A DNA stretch of 64,000 nucleotides, taken from positions 1-64,000 of the forward strand of contig NZ_JANCOJ010000001.1 in the NCBI RefSeq assembly GCF_024295625.1, written 5' to 3'. Source of the DNA: Streptococcus sp. CF8_St5-11 (GTDB lineage: Bacteria > Bacillota > Bacilli > Lactobacillales > Streptococcaceae). The position numbers and the translations under genes are program-made. Shown piece after piece: positions 54,975-64,000 of the stretch. The notes under the pieces were generated by a model, which was not told where the DNA came from, made no database searches, and saw only the letters and a program-made list of their open reading frames with translations. Numbering within the stretch: position 1 is the stretch's first letter; each line of letters begins with the position of its first letter.

Positions 54975-56105
54975 CTACTCCAAAATAAACTTCTCTGCTA
55001 CAGTGTCTCCTAAAAAGAGACCTTTCTTGGTCATTCGTACAATGTCCTTGTCAGGTACCAAAAGGCCCTGCTGGATCAATTCTTCAACCACTGATCCATA
55101 TTGTTGGTCAAAATTCACACCAAACTTTTCTTCAAAACGCTTCTTGGAAACGCCTGTTTTCTTACGTAGTCCAAGAAACATCTCTTCTTCCATCATTTCT
55201 GTCTGAGTCAGATGCTCTTCTTGGACACGCGCATTTCCCTCTTCGACAGCCTGCATATAGTGACGAATGGGGCCATGATTCTTGTAGCGAACACCGTTAA
55301 CATAGCCGGATGCACCAGCTCCCAGACCATAATACTCGGCATTGTCCCAATACATGAGATTGTGCCGACTTTCAAAACCAGGCTTGGAGAAATTAGAAAT
55401 TTCGTAATGCTCAAAGCCTGCTCGCTCCAACTCCTGAATAATGTATTCAAACATCTCTGCTTCCAACTCCTCTTTAGGTAGAGGAAGCTTGCCCCGTCTC
55501 ATGCGGTTCATAAAAACTGTGTGATTCTCCAGAATCAAGCTATAAAGACTCATGTGGGGAATGTCAAGGGCAAGAGCCTTAGCGACATTCTCTTTGACCT
55601 GGTCCATGGTCTGCGTCGGAAGCGCATAAATGAGGTCGATCGAAATATTGTCAAAACCAGCCAGCTTCAGACGGTCGATATTGTCATAAATGTCCTGCTC
55701 TTGGTGGCTCCGACCAATCTTCTTGAGCAAGCGATTATCAAAGGTCTGCACGCCCAATGAAACCCGATTAACCGGCGAATCCTTCAAGACCGCAATCTTA
55801 TCCGGATCCAAATCACCAGGATTAGCCTCGATGGTCAGCTCTTCCATCTGAGACAGATCAAGCGACTTGGTCAGCTCCTTGAGCAGATAGGCTAGCTGAT
55901 CCGCAGTTAGTGCTGTCGGTGTCCCACCCCCAATATAGAGAGTCCGTAAGTGTGTGATTTCTTCCCGACGAAATTCTTGGATCAAATGATCCAAATATGC
56001 ATCGACCGGTTGGTTCTTAATAAAGACCTTCGAAAAATCACAATAAAAACAAATCTGGGTACAAAATGGGATGTGGACATAAGCGGACGTTGGTTTTGTA
56101 TGCAT
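54975..56105 (-). CDS. hemW: Radical SAM heme chaperone HemW
   Basis: This 376-aa protein has the radical SAM CxxxCxxC motif in HIPFCTQICFYCDF, GGGTPTAL, and the C-terminal HemW domain with ARSGYVN-type sequence (GAGASGYVNGVRYKN). HemW binds and transfers heme; it lacks the extra residues of the coproporphyrinogen oxidase HemN. ATG 56105 lies seven nucleotides after a TGGTATAAT box, with AAAGGT too close to act as a normal ribosome site; a longer frame would run through the promoter. Confidence 0.9.
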   Translation of the reverse strand: MHTKPTSAYVHIPFCTQICFYCDFSKVFIKNQPVDAYLDHLIQEFRREEITHLRTLYIGGGTPTALTADQLAYLLKELTKSLDLSQMEELTIEANPGDLDPDKIAVLKDSPVNRVSLGVQTFDNRLLKKIGRSHQEQDIYDNIDRLKLAGFDNISIDLIYALPTQTMDQVKENVAKALALDIPHMSLYSLILENHTVFMNRMRRGKLPLPKEELEAEMFEYIIQELERAGFEHYEISNFSKPGFESRHNLMYWDNAEYYGLGAGASGYVNGVRYKNHGPIRHYMQAVEEGNARVQEEHLTQTEMMEEEMFLGLRKKTGVSKKRFEEKFGVNFDQQYGSVVEELIQQGLLVPDKDIVRMTKKGLFLGDTVAEKFILE

Positions 56106-56112
56106 ACCTTTA

Positions 56113-56121
56113 ATTATACCA
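56113..56121 (-). promoter_or_regulatory. Extended -10 box of the hemW operon
   Basis: The minus strand reads TGGTATAAT, then seven nucleotides, then ATG. No -35 box is visible. Confidence 0.6.
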
Positions 56122-56173
56122 TAAAATCCCCCCCGAGTCCGAAAAGAAAAGGGAATAAGAAGCAAGGAATCCC

Positions 56174-56202
56174 TTGACAATAACGAATAAAAGGAATAGA
56201 AT
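56174..56202 (+). promoter_or_regulatory. Strong promoter of the ABC-F gene leader
   Basis: TTGACA (56174–56179), 17-nt spacer, TAGAAT (56197–56202). Transcription should start near 56209, leaving a leader of about 215 nt. Confidence 0.78.
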
Positions 56203-56232
56203 AAATCTAATCATATTCGGAGGTAAGGAGAT

Positions 56233-56244
56233 ATGAACAACTAA
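56233..56244 (+). CDS. Three-codon leader ORF (Met-Asn-Asn) of the ABC-F gene
   Basis: ATG AAC AAC TAA follows an unusually strong ribosome site (GGAGGTAAGGAG, 56219–56230). A strong site before such a tiny ORF only makes sense if ribosome occupancy has a regulatory effect. Hairpins and a terminator follow before the ABC-F gene. Translation is inferred. Confidence 0.6.
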   Translation: MNN

Positions 56245-56251
56245 GTTTCGT

Positions 56252-56271
56252 TAAATAAAATACTTTATTTA
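56252..56271 (+). promoter_or_regulatory. Leader hairpin with alternative pairing
   Basis: TAAATAAA (56252–56259) pairs with TTTATTTA (56264–56271), beginning 8 nt past the leader stop. TTATTTAG can instead pair with CTAAATAA near 56334–56341, giving two exclusive folds. A further CCAAC/GTTGG hairpin spans 56319–56333. Confidence 0.45.
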
Positions 56272-56371
56272 GTGGACTGCTTGTTCTATCTCTTTTTGTG
56301 TACCCTTTCGCCTCTTCTCCAACCATTTGTTGGCTAAATAAGGTCTTTTTCTGCTTGGGTTCCACATGAAT

Positions 56372-56403
56372 ACAGCTCTACTAAATAGGTAGAGCTGTTT
56401 TTT
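56372..56403 (+). terminator. Terminator inside the ABC-F leader
   Basis: ACAGCTCTAC (56372–56381) pairs with GTAGAGCTGT (56389–56398), followed by six Ts, 22 nt before the ABC-F start codon. Confidence 0.85.
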
Positions 56404-56424
56404 GTCCCAGTAGAAAGGAATCTT

Positions 56425-57948
56425 ATGCTAAAACTATCCTACCTCACTATCCGACATACAAAAGATTTACGAGATCTGGTTCGAGATCTGTCCCTGACCA
56501 TTCATGAAGGAGAAAAAGTTGCTATTATTGGCGAAGAAGGGAATGGAAAATCTTCCTTACTTCAGGTCCTTATGTCCTCAAAATCTCTACCAGATTATCT
56601 GACCATAGAAGGAGAAATCACCACTTCCTTTCACTCCTATGCCTATATTCCCCAGACTTTACCGGAAGCTTTGAAGGGAAAAACCTTGGAAGAATATTTT
56701 TTTGGAGAGGACGAGCTAGACTATGCCACCCTCTACAGACTGGCAGATCAATTGCATTTTAATAGCGAGCGCTTTGCAAGCGATCAAACCATCGGAAGTC
56801 TATCTGGTGGAGAAGCCCTCAAAGTCCAACTGCTTCACGAACTTTGTTGTCCTCATGAATTGCTATTTTTAGATGAACCTTCAAACGATCTGGATTTGGA
56901 GACCTTGGACTGGCTCCAGCAGATGATCCAAACGAGTCCCCAAACCATTCTATTTATTTCTCATCATGAGGATTTTTTAACTCAGACGGCGGATACCATC
57001 ATACACCTCAGACAGATCAAACACCGCAAAGAAGCTGAAACCATCGTAGAGCACCTAGGCTATCAAGACTACAGTAGCCAGAGGGAACAACAATTTAAGC
57101 AACAGTCTCAGCAAGCGGCCAACGATCAACGAGCCTACCGAAAAACAATGGAGAAGCATCATCGCGTCCGTCAGCAAGTCGAAACCTCCTTACGAAATAC
57201 CAAAGATAGCACTGCTGGACGTCTCCTGGCAAAGAAAATGAAGTCCCTCCTCTCACAAGAAAAGCGCTACGAGCGAGAATTCCAATCCATGACTTCCCAA
57301 CCCTATGATGAGGAAATCATCAATCTGCATTTCCCTTCCCTCACTCCCTTGTCTCCTCAAAAACGTGTCCTTCTCTTAGATCAGGAAGAGCTTGCAATTG
57401 GGGATCATGTCCTAGTCAAGAACCTCTCCCTCACACTTCAAGGGCAGGATAAAATAGGGATTATCGGTTCCAACGGTATTGGGAAATCCACTTTTCTAAA
57501 AATGATCTGGGAGATCTTACGGAAGAATGAAAGTATTCGCACTGCCTATATGCCTCAAGATTACACTGAACGTCTCCCTCTGACTCAGACACCCGTTCAA
57601 TTTCTACAGCATTCAGGCGATCGCAAAGAAATCAACACCATTCAATTGTATTTAGCCTCCCTCAACTTTACTTATTCTGAAATGCACCATCCTATCTCTG
57701 AACTTTCTGGTGGCCAGCAAGGCAAACTCTTTCTCCTTCAATTAGTGCTTACAAGTCCCCAGTTTCTGCTCTTGGACGAGCCTACTCGCAATTTTTCCCC
57801 CACTTCCCAACCAGAAATTCGTCGCCTATTCGCAGACTACCCAGGCGGGCTGGTTACAGTATCCCACGATCGGACCTTCCTCAAAGAAGTCTGCCAAAAA
57901 ATCTATCGTCTGACTGAAAATGGCTTCGTAGAGATAGAGTCGCTCTAA
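56425..57948 (+). CDS. ABC-F family ATPase, probable ribosome protection protein
   Basis: This 507-aa protein has two ABC domains and no membrane segment. NBD1: GEEGNGKSS, LSGGEALKVQLL, LLFLDEPSNDLD. NBD2: GSNGIGKST, LSGGQQGKLFLL, LLLLDEPTRNFSP. The linker (about residues 205–300) is long, charged and Gln-rich, as in antibiotic-resistance ABC-F proteins that reach the peptidyl-transferase centre. It starts with MLKLSYLTIRHT behind GAAAGGAA. I cannot place it in a named resistance class (Lsa, Vga, Msr). The inducible-type leader suggests a response to ribosome-targeting antibiotics. Confidence 0.85.
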   Translation: MLKLSYLTIRHTKDLRDLVRDLSLTIHEGEKVAIIGEEGNGKSSLLQVLMSSKSLPDYLTIEGEITTSFHSYAYIPQTLPEALKGKTLEEYFFGEDELDYATLYRLADQLHFNSERFASDQTIGSLSGGEALKVQLLHELCCPHELLFLDEPSNDLDLETLDWLQQMIQTSPQTILFISHHEDFLTQTADTIIHLRQIKHRKEAETIVEHLGYQDYSSQREQQFKQQSQQAANDQRAYRKTMEKHHRVRQQVETSLRNTKDSTAGRLLAKKMKSLLSQEKRYEREFQSMTSQPYDEEIINLHFPSLTPLSPQKRVLLLDQEELAIGDHVLVKNLSLTLQGQDKIGIIGSNGIGKSTFLKMIWEILRKNESIRTAYMPQDYTERLPLTQTPVQFLQHSGDRKEINTIQLYLASLNFTYSEMHHPISELSGGQQGKLFLLQLVLTSPQFLLLDEPTRNFSPTSQPEIRRLFADYPGGLVTVSHDRTFLKEVCQKIYRLTENGFVEIESL

Positions 57949-58047
57949 CGTAAAAAAAGATCGGCCAAGAAACCAATCTTAGAGAACGTTGATAAACTGT
58001 TCATTTATACAAATCTAACAAATCCAGAGTAATCCAATCCTCTACTG

Positions 58048-58255
58048 AAACATTCCGCCGTAAGAAAAGTGCCTGAAACTTAATGGTTTCAGGCACTCGG
58101 AATTATTGAGAGTAAAACAGTTTGGGAAACTGTTTTAGCCTGAGCCCAGAAATTAAAGAGCGAAGGGGCTCAATAATTAGTCATGGAACTTCGAAGAAGT
58201 TCGCTGACGTCCGTTCTCACCTAAGGAAAGTTTCTAAGAGGACTTTGTCTTCAAT
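58048..58255. repeat. Structured intergenic repeat, copy B
   Basis: This copy is inverted relative to copy A (8453–8610) and 50 bp longer because the central arm carries an extra part (AATTATTGAG … CTCAATAATT enclosing AAACAGTTT/AAACTGTTT and GAGCCC/GGGCTC-type pairs). Flanking arms match copy A: GTGCCTGAAAC/GTTTCAGGCAC and GAACTTC/GAAGTTC. It lies downstream of the ABC-F gene, before a terminator. The rest of the 337-bp gap (57949–58047) holds only a weak AAGAT/ATCTT hairpin. Confidence 0.75.
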
Positions 58256-58258
58256 TTG

Positions 58259-58286
58259 AAAGATTTGCAAAAACCAATCTTTTTTC
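58259..58286 (+). terminator. Probable terminator of the ABC-F transcript
   Basis: AAAGATT pairs with AATCTTT, followed by TTTCT on the plus strand. It would leave copy B in the ABC-F 3'UTR. Confidence 0.5.
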
Positions 58287-58648
58287 TAATTCTTCCCTGC
58301 CTCTTTTCCCATTTCTTGGGTGCGTTTATAGGCTACTTCTACTCCTGCAATAATGTCGCCCCGTAGGCCGACTTGTTCTAAGCGGTTGACTCCTGCGATG
58401 GTAGAGCCACCTGGACTACAAACCGCATCCTTCAAGCTTCCAGGATGTTGCCCCGTCTCTAAGACCATACTGGCGGCCCCTTTGAAAGTCTGAGCCGCCC
58501 CTGATGAGACCAAGATCAACTCATGCCCCGATTCGTGTAAGAGAGCCAACTGCTGGGTAATGACCTTGACCTTCTGTCTGGAGAGACTCCCATCGGGATT
58601 GGTCAAAGACGAGGTCCCTACTTTAAAGACGATTCGTTTTGCTTTCAT
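58286..58648 (-). pseudogene. proB'–'proC in-frame deletion scar
   Basis: This 120-codon frame begins as glutamate 5-kinase ([20 protein letters not shown] … ELILVSSGA, residues 4–51) and continues from about residue 51 as the C-terminus of pyrroline-5-carboxylate reductase ([20 protein letters not shown] … [11 protein letters not shown]). Everything between, namely most of proB, all of proA and most of proC, is missing. The junction is near 58490–58500. Neither half has its active site: ProB lacks most of its kinase fold and ProC its NAD(P) domain. rluD follows upstream as in related streptococci. Confidence 0.85.
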
Positions 58649-58722
58649 CTCTATGTTTCTTTCTAATACTATTTATTTCGTATGTAATGAAAGTGACTGA
58701 ATCTCCATTCAGCCATTCTTCA

Positions 58723-59613
58723 TTATCCTTTTCGAAGGTCTTCCAGCGTTTTCTCAAAGATCGCTGGCACTTCTGCTGTAAATTCCAAAGTCTCTCCTGT
58801 GCGAGGGTGGGTGAAACCAAGTGTCCGCGCATGAAGAAACTGTCCTTGTCCTTTGAGTGTTTTCTTAGGTCCATAAGCAGGATCTCCAGCTACTGGATGG
58901 CCAATATAGGCCATGTGCACCCGAATTTGGTGGGTCCGACCAGTCTCCAGTTGCAACTCTACCAGCGTGTAATCCCCAAAGCGTTCCAAGACTTGAAAAC
59001 GGGTCACTGCAGGTTTTCCTTTAGCCGTAACCGCTTGTTTTTTCCGGTCCTTTTCACTGCGACCAATTGGTGCTTCGATCATGCCCCGATCGTTAGGAAG
59101 ATTGCCATGGACAATGGCCCAATACTTTCGGAGAGATTTTTTGTCTTTTAGTTCCTCTGCTAAGGCGACGTGGGCTTGGTCATTTTTTGCGACCATCAAG
59201 AGGCCTGACGTGTCTTTATCAATCCGGTGGACGATTCCTGGACGCAATTCTCCATTGATCCCTGAAAGGTCTTTGACATGGTATAAAAGGGCATTGACCA
59301 AGGTTCCACTGGTGTGGCCGGCACTCGGGTGAACAACCATGCCTTGGGGTTTATTGACGACGACGACATCCTGGTCCTCATAGACGATGTCTAAGGGCAG
59401 ATCTTCTGCTTCATAGCTGACCTCTTCCACTTCTGGGACTTCATACTGGATGATGTCTCCTTCTTTGACCGTATACTTAGCTTTTTTCACAGTTCCATTG
59501 ACCAGAACTTTTCCTTCTTTGATCTGCTCATTGGCTACAGCTCGTGACAAGGGAGTCAAATCCGCCAAAGCCTTATCCAGTCGCGCACCGGCTACTTCGA
59601 TTTTAATTTCCAT
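58723..59613 (-). CDS. rluD: RluD-like 23S rRNA/RluA-family pseudouridine synthase
   Basis: This 296-aa enzyme has an N-terminal S4 RNA-binding domain (about residues 10–65) and the RluA catalytic motif [18 protein letters not shown] with the nucleophile Asp, then [16 protein letters not shown]. It isomerises uridines in 23S rRNA; exact sites are inferred from RluD. It overlaps lspA by 11 nt, a common pairing in Firmicutes. Confidence 0.93.
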   Translation of the reverse strand: MEIKIEVAGARLDKALADLTPLSRAVANEQIKEGKVLVNGTVKKAKYTVKEGDIIQYEVPEVEEVSYEAEDLPLDIVYEDQDVVVVNKPQGMVVHPSAGHTSGTLVNALLYHVKDLSGINGELRPGIVHRIDKDTSGLLMVAKNDQAHVALAEELKDKKSLRKYWAIVHGNLPNDRGMIEAPIGRSEKDRKKQAVTAKGKPAVTRFQVLERFGDYTLVELQLETGRTHQIRVHMAYIGHPVAGDPAYGPKKTLKGQGQFLHARTLGFTHPRTGETLEFTAEVPAIFEKTLEDLRKG

Positions 59614-60064
59614 GCGTTTCCTCTTTCAACATCAGGATCAGGAGCAAGAAAACTCCAACTGTCAAATAACTATCTGCTACATTAAAAATGGCAAAATTCA
59701 TAAAATCCAGGTGGAACATATCGACCACAAAGCCCTGACGCAGGCGATCGATAAAATTCCCCAAGCCACCTGCAATCACCAAGGTCAAGCCCATCACCAT
59801 CCAAAGCGACCCCTTAAGGTGCTTATAAAGATAGTAAAAGGCCCCTACCATCACGACTAGAGTGATGAGGGTAAAGAACCATTGCTGATTTTCAAGAAGT
59901 GAAAAAGCTGCACCTGTGTTTTGAAGATAGGTCAGGCTGACCACATGGGGAATAAAAGACTTAACGACACCCAGTGGAATGTTCTTGACTACATACCATT
60001 TGACCAACTGATCCAGTAGGACCAATAGCACAATTGCTACTGGAACCATTATTTTTCTCTTCAT
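59603..60064 (-). CDS. lspA: Signal peptidase II (lipoprotein)
   Basis: This 153-aa protein has four membrane helices. The two catalytic Asp residues lie in [14 protein letters not shown] and [15 protein letters not shown]. It cuts the signal peptide before the lipid-modified Cys of prolipoproteins such as the BMP lipoprotein and carboxypeptidase encoded in this window. It overlaps rluD and follows the LysR gene by 3 nt. Confidence 0.96.
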   Translation of the reverse strand: MKRKIMVPVAIVLLVLLDQLVKWYVVKNIPLGVVKSFIPHVVSLTYLQNTGAAFSLLENQQWFFTLITLVVMVGAFYYLYKHLKGSLWMVMGLTLVIAGGLGNFIDRLRQGFVVDMFHLDFMNFAIFNVADSYLTVGVFLLLILMLKEETHGN

Positions 60065-60067
60065 TTC

Positions 60068-60970
60068 TTACCTCTTTTGATCAAAATACTCTACCATGAC
60101 CTCGACAAACTTCTCTGCTACAGGGGAGAGATCCATCTCTTCGCGTTTGACATAGACCATTTTATTGTCCAAGTTGTCTTCTAAAGGAATCACGGTAATA
60201 CCATTCACTGACTGGCTATCTAAAAAGCCTGATCCTGTCGCATAAGCATCTGTCCGCTCCAAGATCCCATTCAAGGTGGCCCGGTCGGTTACATTGAACA
60301 TTTGGGAGCTCGAACTGGTATCGACAAAGTTCTCTGAATAATAGAGGTACTCATCTTTTTCTTGGGTAAAGCGAACAGTTGGCAATTGAGCTAGATCTTC
60401 CATGACTAGTTTTTTCTTCTTAGCCAGAGGGTGTCCCTTGCGAAGGTAAATATGAGTCTGAAAAGGAATCAAATCCACCACTTCAAGTCCTAATTTATCA
60501 ACCCGTTGCATAATTCCCTTGGTATTTTGACGGTTGAGATAAATAATCCCCAACTCACTATGCCCTTGAGCCACTTCATCCAAAATTTGGACCGTCGTTG
60601 ACTCAAAGATGCGGAAGTTTTTATTTTCCGGATAGCGGATCGAGAATTCCGTCATCAATGGTGGCAAGAAGTCATAGTGTTGACTAGAAATAGAGAATTC
60701 TTTCTTCTCTTCTTCAGGACTGGCATATTGATTTTGAAAAATATCAAACCCCTTAACCACGTCCTGCGCTTTTTCATAAAATTCCATTCCCCGACGGGTC
60801 AAAAATGTCCCCGAACTAGTTCGACGAAAAATTTTAAAGCCCAGTTCCTTTTCCAGATCGCGTACTGAAATAGACAAGCTCGGCTGACTCACATACATTT
60901 TTTCAGCAGCCTCACGAAAAGTACCACTATTGGCAATCGCCACTACATATCGTAATTGTTGTATATTCAT
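60068..60970 (-). CDS. LysR-family transcriptional regulator (CpsY/MtaR-like)
   Basis: This 300-aa regulator has an N-terminal winged helix (LRYVVAIANSGTFREAAEKMYVSQPSLS, shown here in part as NSGTFREAAEKM) and a C-terminal effector domain. It resembles CpsY/MtaR proteins, which control methionine supply and surface traits in streptococci; this match is from memory. It is the first gene of the LysR–lspA–rluD unit, with AAGGAAAA before the ATG. Confidence 0.87.
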   Translation of the reverse strand: MNIQQLRYVVAIANSGTFREAAEKMYVSQPSLSISVRDLEKELGFKIFRRTSSGTFLTRRGMEFYEKAQDVVKGFDIFQNQYASPEEEKKEFSISSQHYDFLPPLMTEFSIRYPENKNFRIFESTTVQILDEVAQGHSELGIIYLNRQNTKGIMQRVDKLGLEVVDLIPFQTHIYLRKGHPLAKKKKLVMEDLAQLPTVRFTQEKDEYLYYSENFVDTSSSSQMFNVTDRATLNGILERTDAYATGSGFLDSQSVNGITVIPLEDNLDNKMVYVKREEMDLSPVAEKFVEVMVEYFDQKR

Positions 60971-60998
60971 TCTATTTTCCTTATTACAGTATCGATCT

Positions 60999-61007
60999 AT
61001 TATACCA
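60999..61007 (-). promoter_or_regulatory. Extended -10 of the LysR–lspA–rluD unit
   Basis: The minus strand reads TGGTATAAT, 28 nt before the start codon. Confidence 0.6.
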
Positions 61008-61061
61008 TAAATTAGGGGCTGAAAGAAGAGATGCGTTTAAGAGACCTTCATCAAGTGAAAA

Positions 61062-61092
61062 TAAAAAAACTGGAACTAAAACAGTTCCAGTT
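61062..61092 (-). terminator. Intrinsic terminator of lacG
   Basis: On the minus strand AACTGGAACT pairs with AGTTCCAGTT around five bases, followed by a run of Ts. Confidence 0.88.
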
Positions 61093-61097
61093 GATAC

Positions 61098-62591
<1,494 letters not shown>

Positions 62592-64000
62592 TTATTCTTC
62601 AAATTGAGCTTGAACAAAGGCTAGAGCACCTTTTCCATCACGGGTTAACTTGATGTACTGAGCACCTTCTGTCTTCGCCAATTTGATGCCTAGTTTATCT
62701 GTTTCAGCCTTCATATCTTCGAAGTTGGAAGCAACCTGAGGCGCCAAGATAACAAGGTCAAATTCTGGCAACATTTCACGGTGGGCTCCATAGCCACCTG
62801 CTGCAGCTTTAACTGGAACTTTATACTCTTCTGCGGCTTTATTCAAAGCATTGGCAAGAAGACCACTTGTTCCTCCACCAGCACAAAGAACGAGGACGTT
62901 TGTTTCTTCAGTAATTGTATTTTGTGCTGAATCTACTCCAGCTTTTTCAAGAATAGCATCTGCTTTTGCAGTGTTAAAGTTTGCAGCTACCTTTTCTTTT
63001 AATTCATCATTAGTTTTACCTGAACGTTCTTCTTCAAGAATTTGTTCATCATAAACCTTGAGGAATGGATAGTAGATAACAATATCTACTACAATTAACA
63101 ATGCTGCAAGAGCGAATGATAAGAACTGGAAGTTTGTACCAAGAACAATACCAAGAGGTCCTGGTGTAGTCCATGGAAGGTTGGCAGTAAATGAGTTCAT
63201 GCCAAGTGTTTCAATAAAGAACTTAAAGATCCATACGTTTGCAATTGGTGCAAAGATGAATGGGATAAAGAAGATTGGGTTCAAAACAAGTGGTGCACCA
63301 AACAAGATTGGTTCGTTTACACCAAAGAATGTAGGAACTACTGAAGCGCGTCCAATAGCACGATTTCGTTTCGATTTACATAACCACATAAACATGAACG
63401 GAACAACAAGAGTTGCACCAGTACCACCCATAGTGACGATGAACATTTGTGTACCAGATGTAAGGATCTTATCAGCGTGCATACCTTGTTGAAGGAGGTT
63501 CAAGTTGACTTCGGCATTTGCATAAGTGATCGCTGCAATCGCAGGCTCAACGATAGATGGGCCGTGAATACCAATAAACCAGAAGAATGCAAAGGCACCG
63601 AAAATAATCGTAATACCAACATAACCGTCTGCTGCTGAGAATAGTGGAGCAAGAAGGGTACCGATTGATTCAGCAACCGTTACATGAAGGCTTGCTTTCA
63701 CAACTAATTCAAGTGCATACAAGAGTACAACTGACAATGTAAATGGAATCAGGTCTTTAAATACTTGTGAAATATTTGGTGGAACCTCGTCTGGCATGCG
63801 AATCGTCACATTATTTTTCACACAGACCTTATAAACATTAACGGTAACAAAGGCTGCAATGAAGGCTGTCAACAGACCTTTTGTACCCATGAAGGCTGTT
63901 AAGAATCCACCTTCTTTAGCAGGTTCGGCAGCCATGAGCAAGAAGCCAACCATAGAAGCCAACATTGTAGAAATGAAGTTGATTTGGTTAGTTGCTGGAA
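62592..64000 (-). CDS. lacE: PTS lactose transporter subunit IICB (5' end beyond the window)
   Basis: The visible part (about 468 codons, open to the edge) has the membrane IIC domain with [14 protein letters not shown] and [12 protein letters not shown], and a C-terminal IIB domain whose phosphorylated Cys lies in [16 protein letters not shown]. It imports and phosphorylates lactose together with LacF. Family length is about 565 aa, so roughly 100 N-terminal residues are outside the window. The frame is intact throughout. Confidence 0.94.
   Translation of the reverse strand, partial: PATNQINFISTMLASMVGFLLMAAEPAKEGGFLTAFMGTKGLLTAFIAAFVTVNVYKVCVKNNVTIRMPDEVPPNISQVFKDLIPFTLSVVLLYALELVVKASLHVTVAESIGTLLAPLFSAADGYVGITIIFGAFAFFWFIGIHGPSIVEPAIAAITYANAEVNLNLLQQGMHADKILTSGTQMFIVTMGGTGATLVVPFMFMWLCKSKRNRAIGRASVVPTFFGVNEPILFGAPLVLNPIFFIPFIFAPIANVWIFKFFIETLGMNSFTANLPWTTPGPLGIVLGTNFQFLSFALAALLIVVDIVIYYPFLKVYDEQILEEERSGKTNDELKEKVAANFNTAKADAILEKAGVDSAQNTITEETNVLVLCAGGGTSGLLANALNKAAEEYKVPVKAAAGGYGAHREMLPEFDLVILAPQVASNFEDMKAETDKLGIKLAKTEGAQYIKLTRDGKGALAFVQAQFEE

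Noticed and set aside
56252..56403. ABC-F leader as a metabolite riboswitch
   Set aside because: No known riboswitch core was recognisable, and the strong ribosome site with a complete short ORF argues for a ribosome-based mechanism.

Overview
The window is a low-GC Firmicute chromosome segment. It matches a Streptococcus, most likely an oral species of the mitis/sanguinis group. The evidence is streptococcal gene order (LysR–lspA–rluD–proB/C; rsmC-like–pdp–deoC–cdd–BMP lipoprotein–nucleoside ABC genes next to coaA and rpsT; ypmB–aspartate aminotransferase–asnS), a two-receptor GlnP, lacE/lacG, and extended -10 promoters (TGnTATAAT). I saw no tRNA, rRNA, CRISPR array, transposase or phage gene. 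The species call is an inference from gene content.

Layout. 42–4124: a lantibiotic-immunity-like ABC transporter (ATPase plus two permeases) divergent from a NisRK/SpaRK-like two-component system. 4243–8367: a CPBP membrane protease, then a glutamine-type ABC transporter behind a leader that contains a terminator hairpin. 8453–12172: a structured repeat and a heterodimeric ABC exporter. 12289–17515: MFS, DUF1003, asnS, aspartate aminotransferase, YpmB-like. 17747–21861: MarR, YaaA, DUF1836, hemolysin III, MocR-type regulator, small membrane protein. 21928–27904: a second heterodimeric ABC exporter with YjbR-like, CutC and YpmS-like genes, bracketed by inverted copies of a 177-bp repeat. 27915–35649: nucleoside uptake and salvage operon. 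35740–45920: coaA, rpsT, a P-loop kinase, an L,D/D,D-carboxypeptidase lipoprotein, two membrane proteins sharing an unusual N-terminal module, and several housekeeping enzymes. 46029–48651: an AT-rich toxin/immunity islet with an orphan E3-like toxin tip. 48689–56105: uvrC, CPBP, HAD, acyl-ACP thioesterase, hemW. 56174–57948: an ABC-F gene behind an apparent ribosome-sensing attenuator (a three-codon leader ORF, then a terminator). 58048–58648: the second copy of the structured repeat and an in-frame proB'–'proC deletion scar. 58723–64000: rluD, lspA, a LysR regulator, lacG and a partial lacE running off the edge.

Most notable points. (1) A 158/208-bp element lies in the same orientation in the 3'UTRs of two ABC-protein genes. 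It can fold into a closing stem plus three hairpins, and one arm differs in sequence between copies while keeping its pairing. (2) The ABC-F leader. (3) The proB–proC fusion, which predicts loss of this proline biosynthesis locus. (4) A set of genes whose -10 box sits only 6–7 nt before the start codon, so they are candidate leaderless mRNAs. (5) A toxin/immunity islet built with recurring terminator–promoter junctions.

All family calls come from reading the translated sequence and from remembered family motifs. No database search was run.
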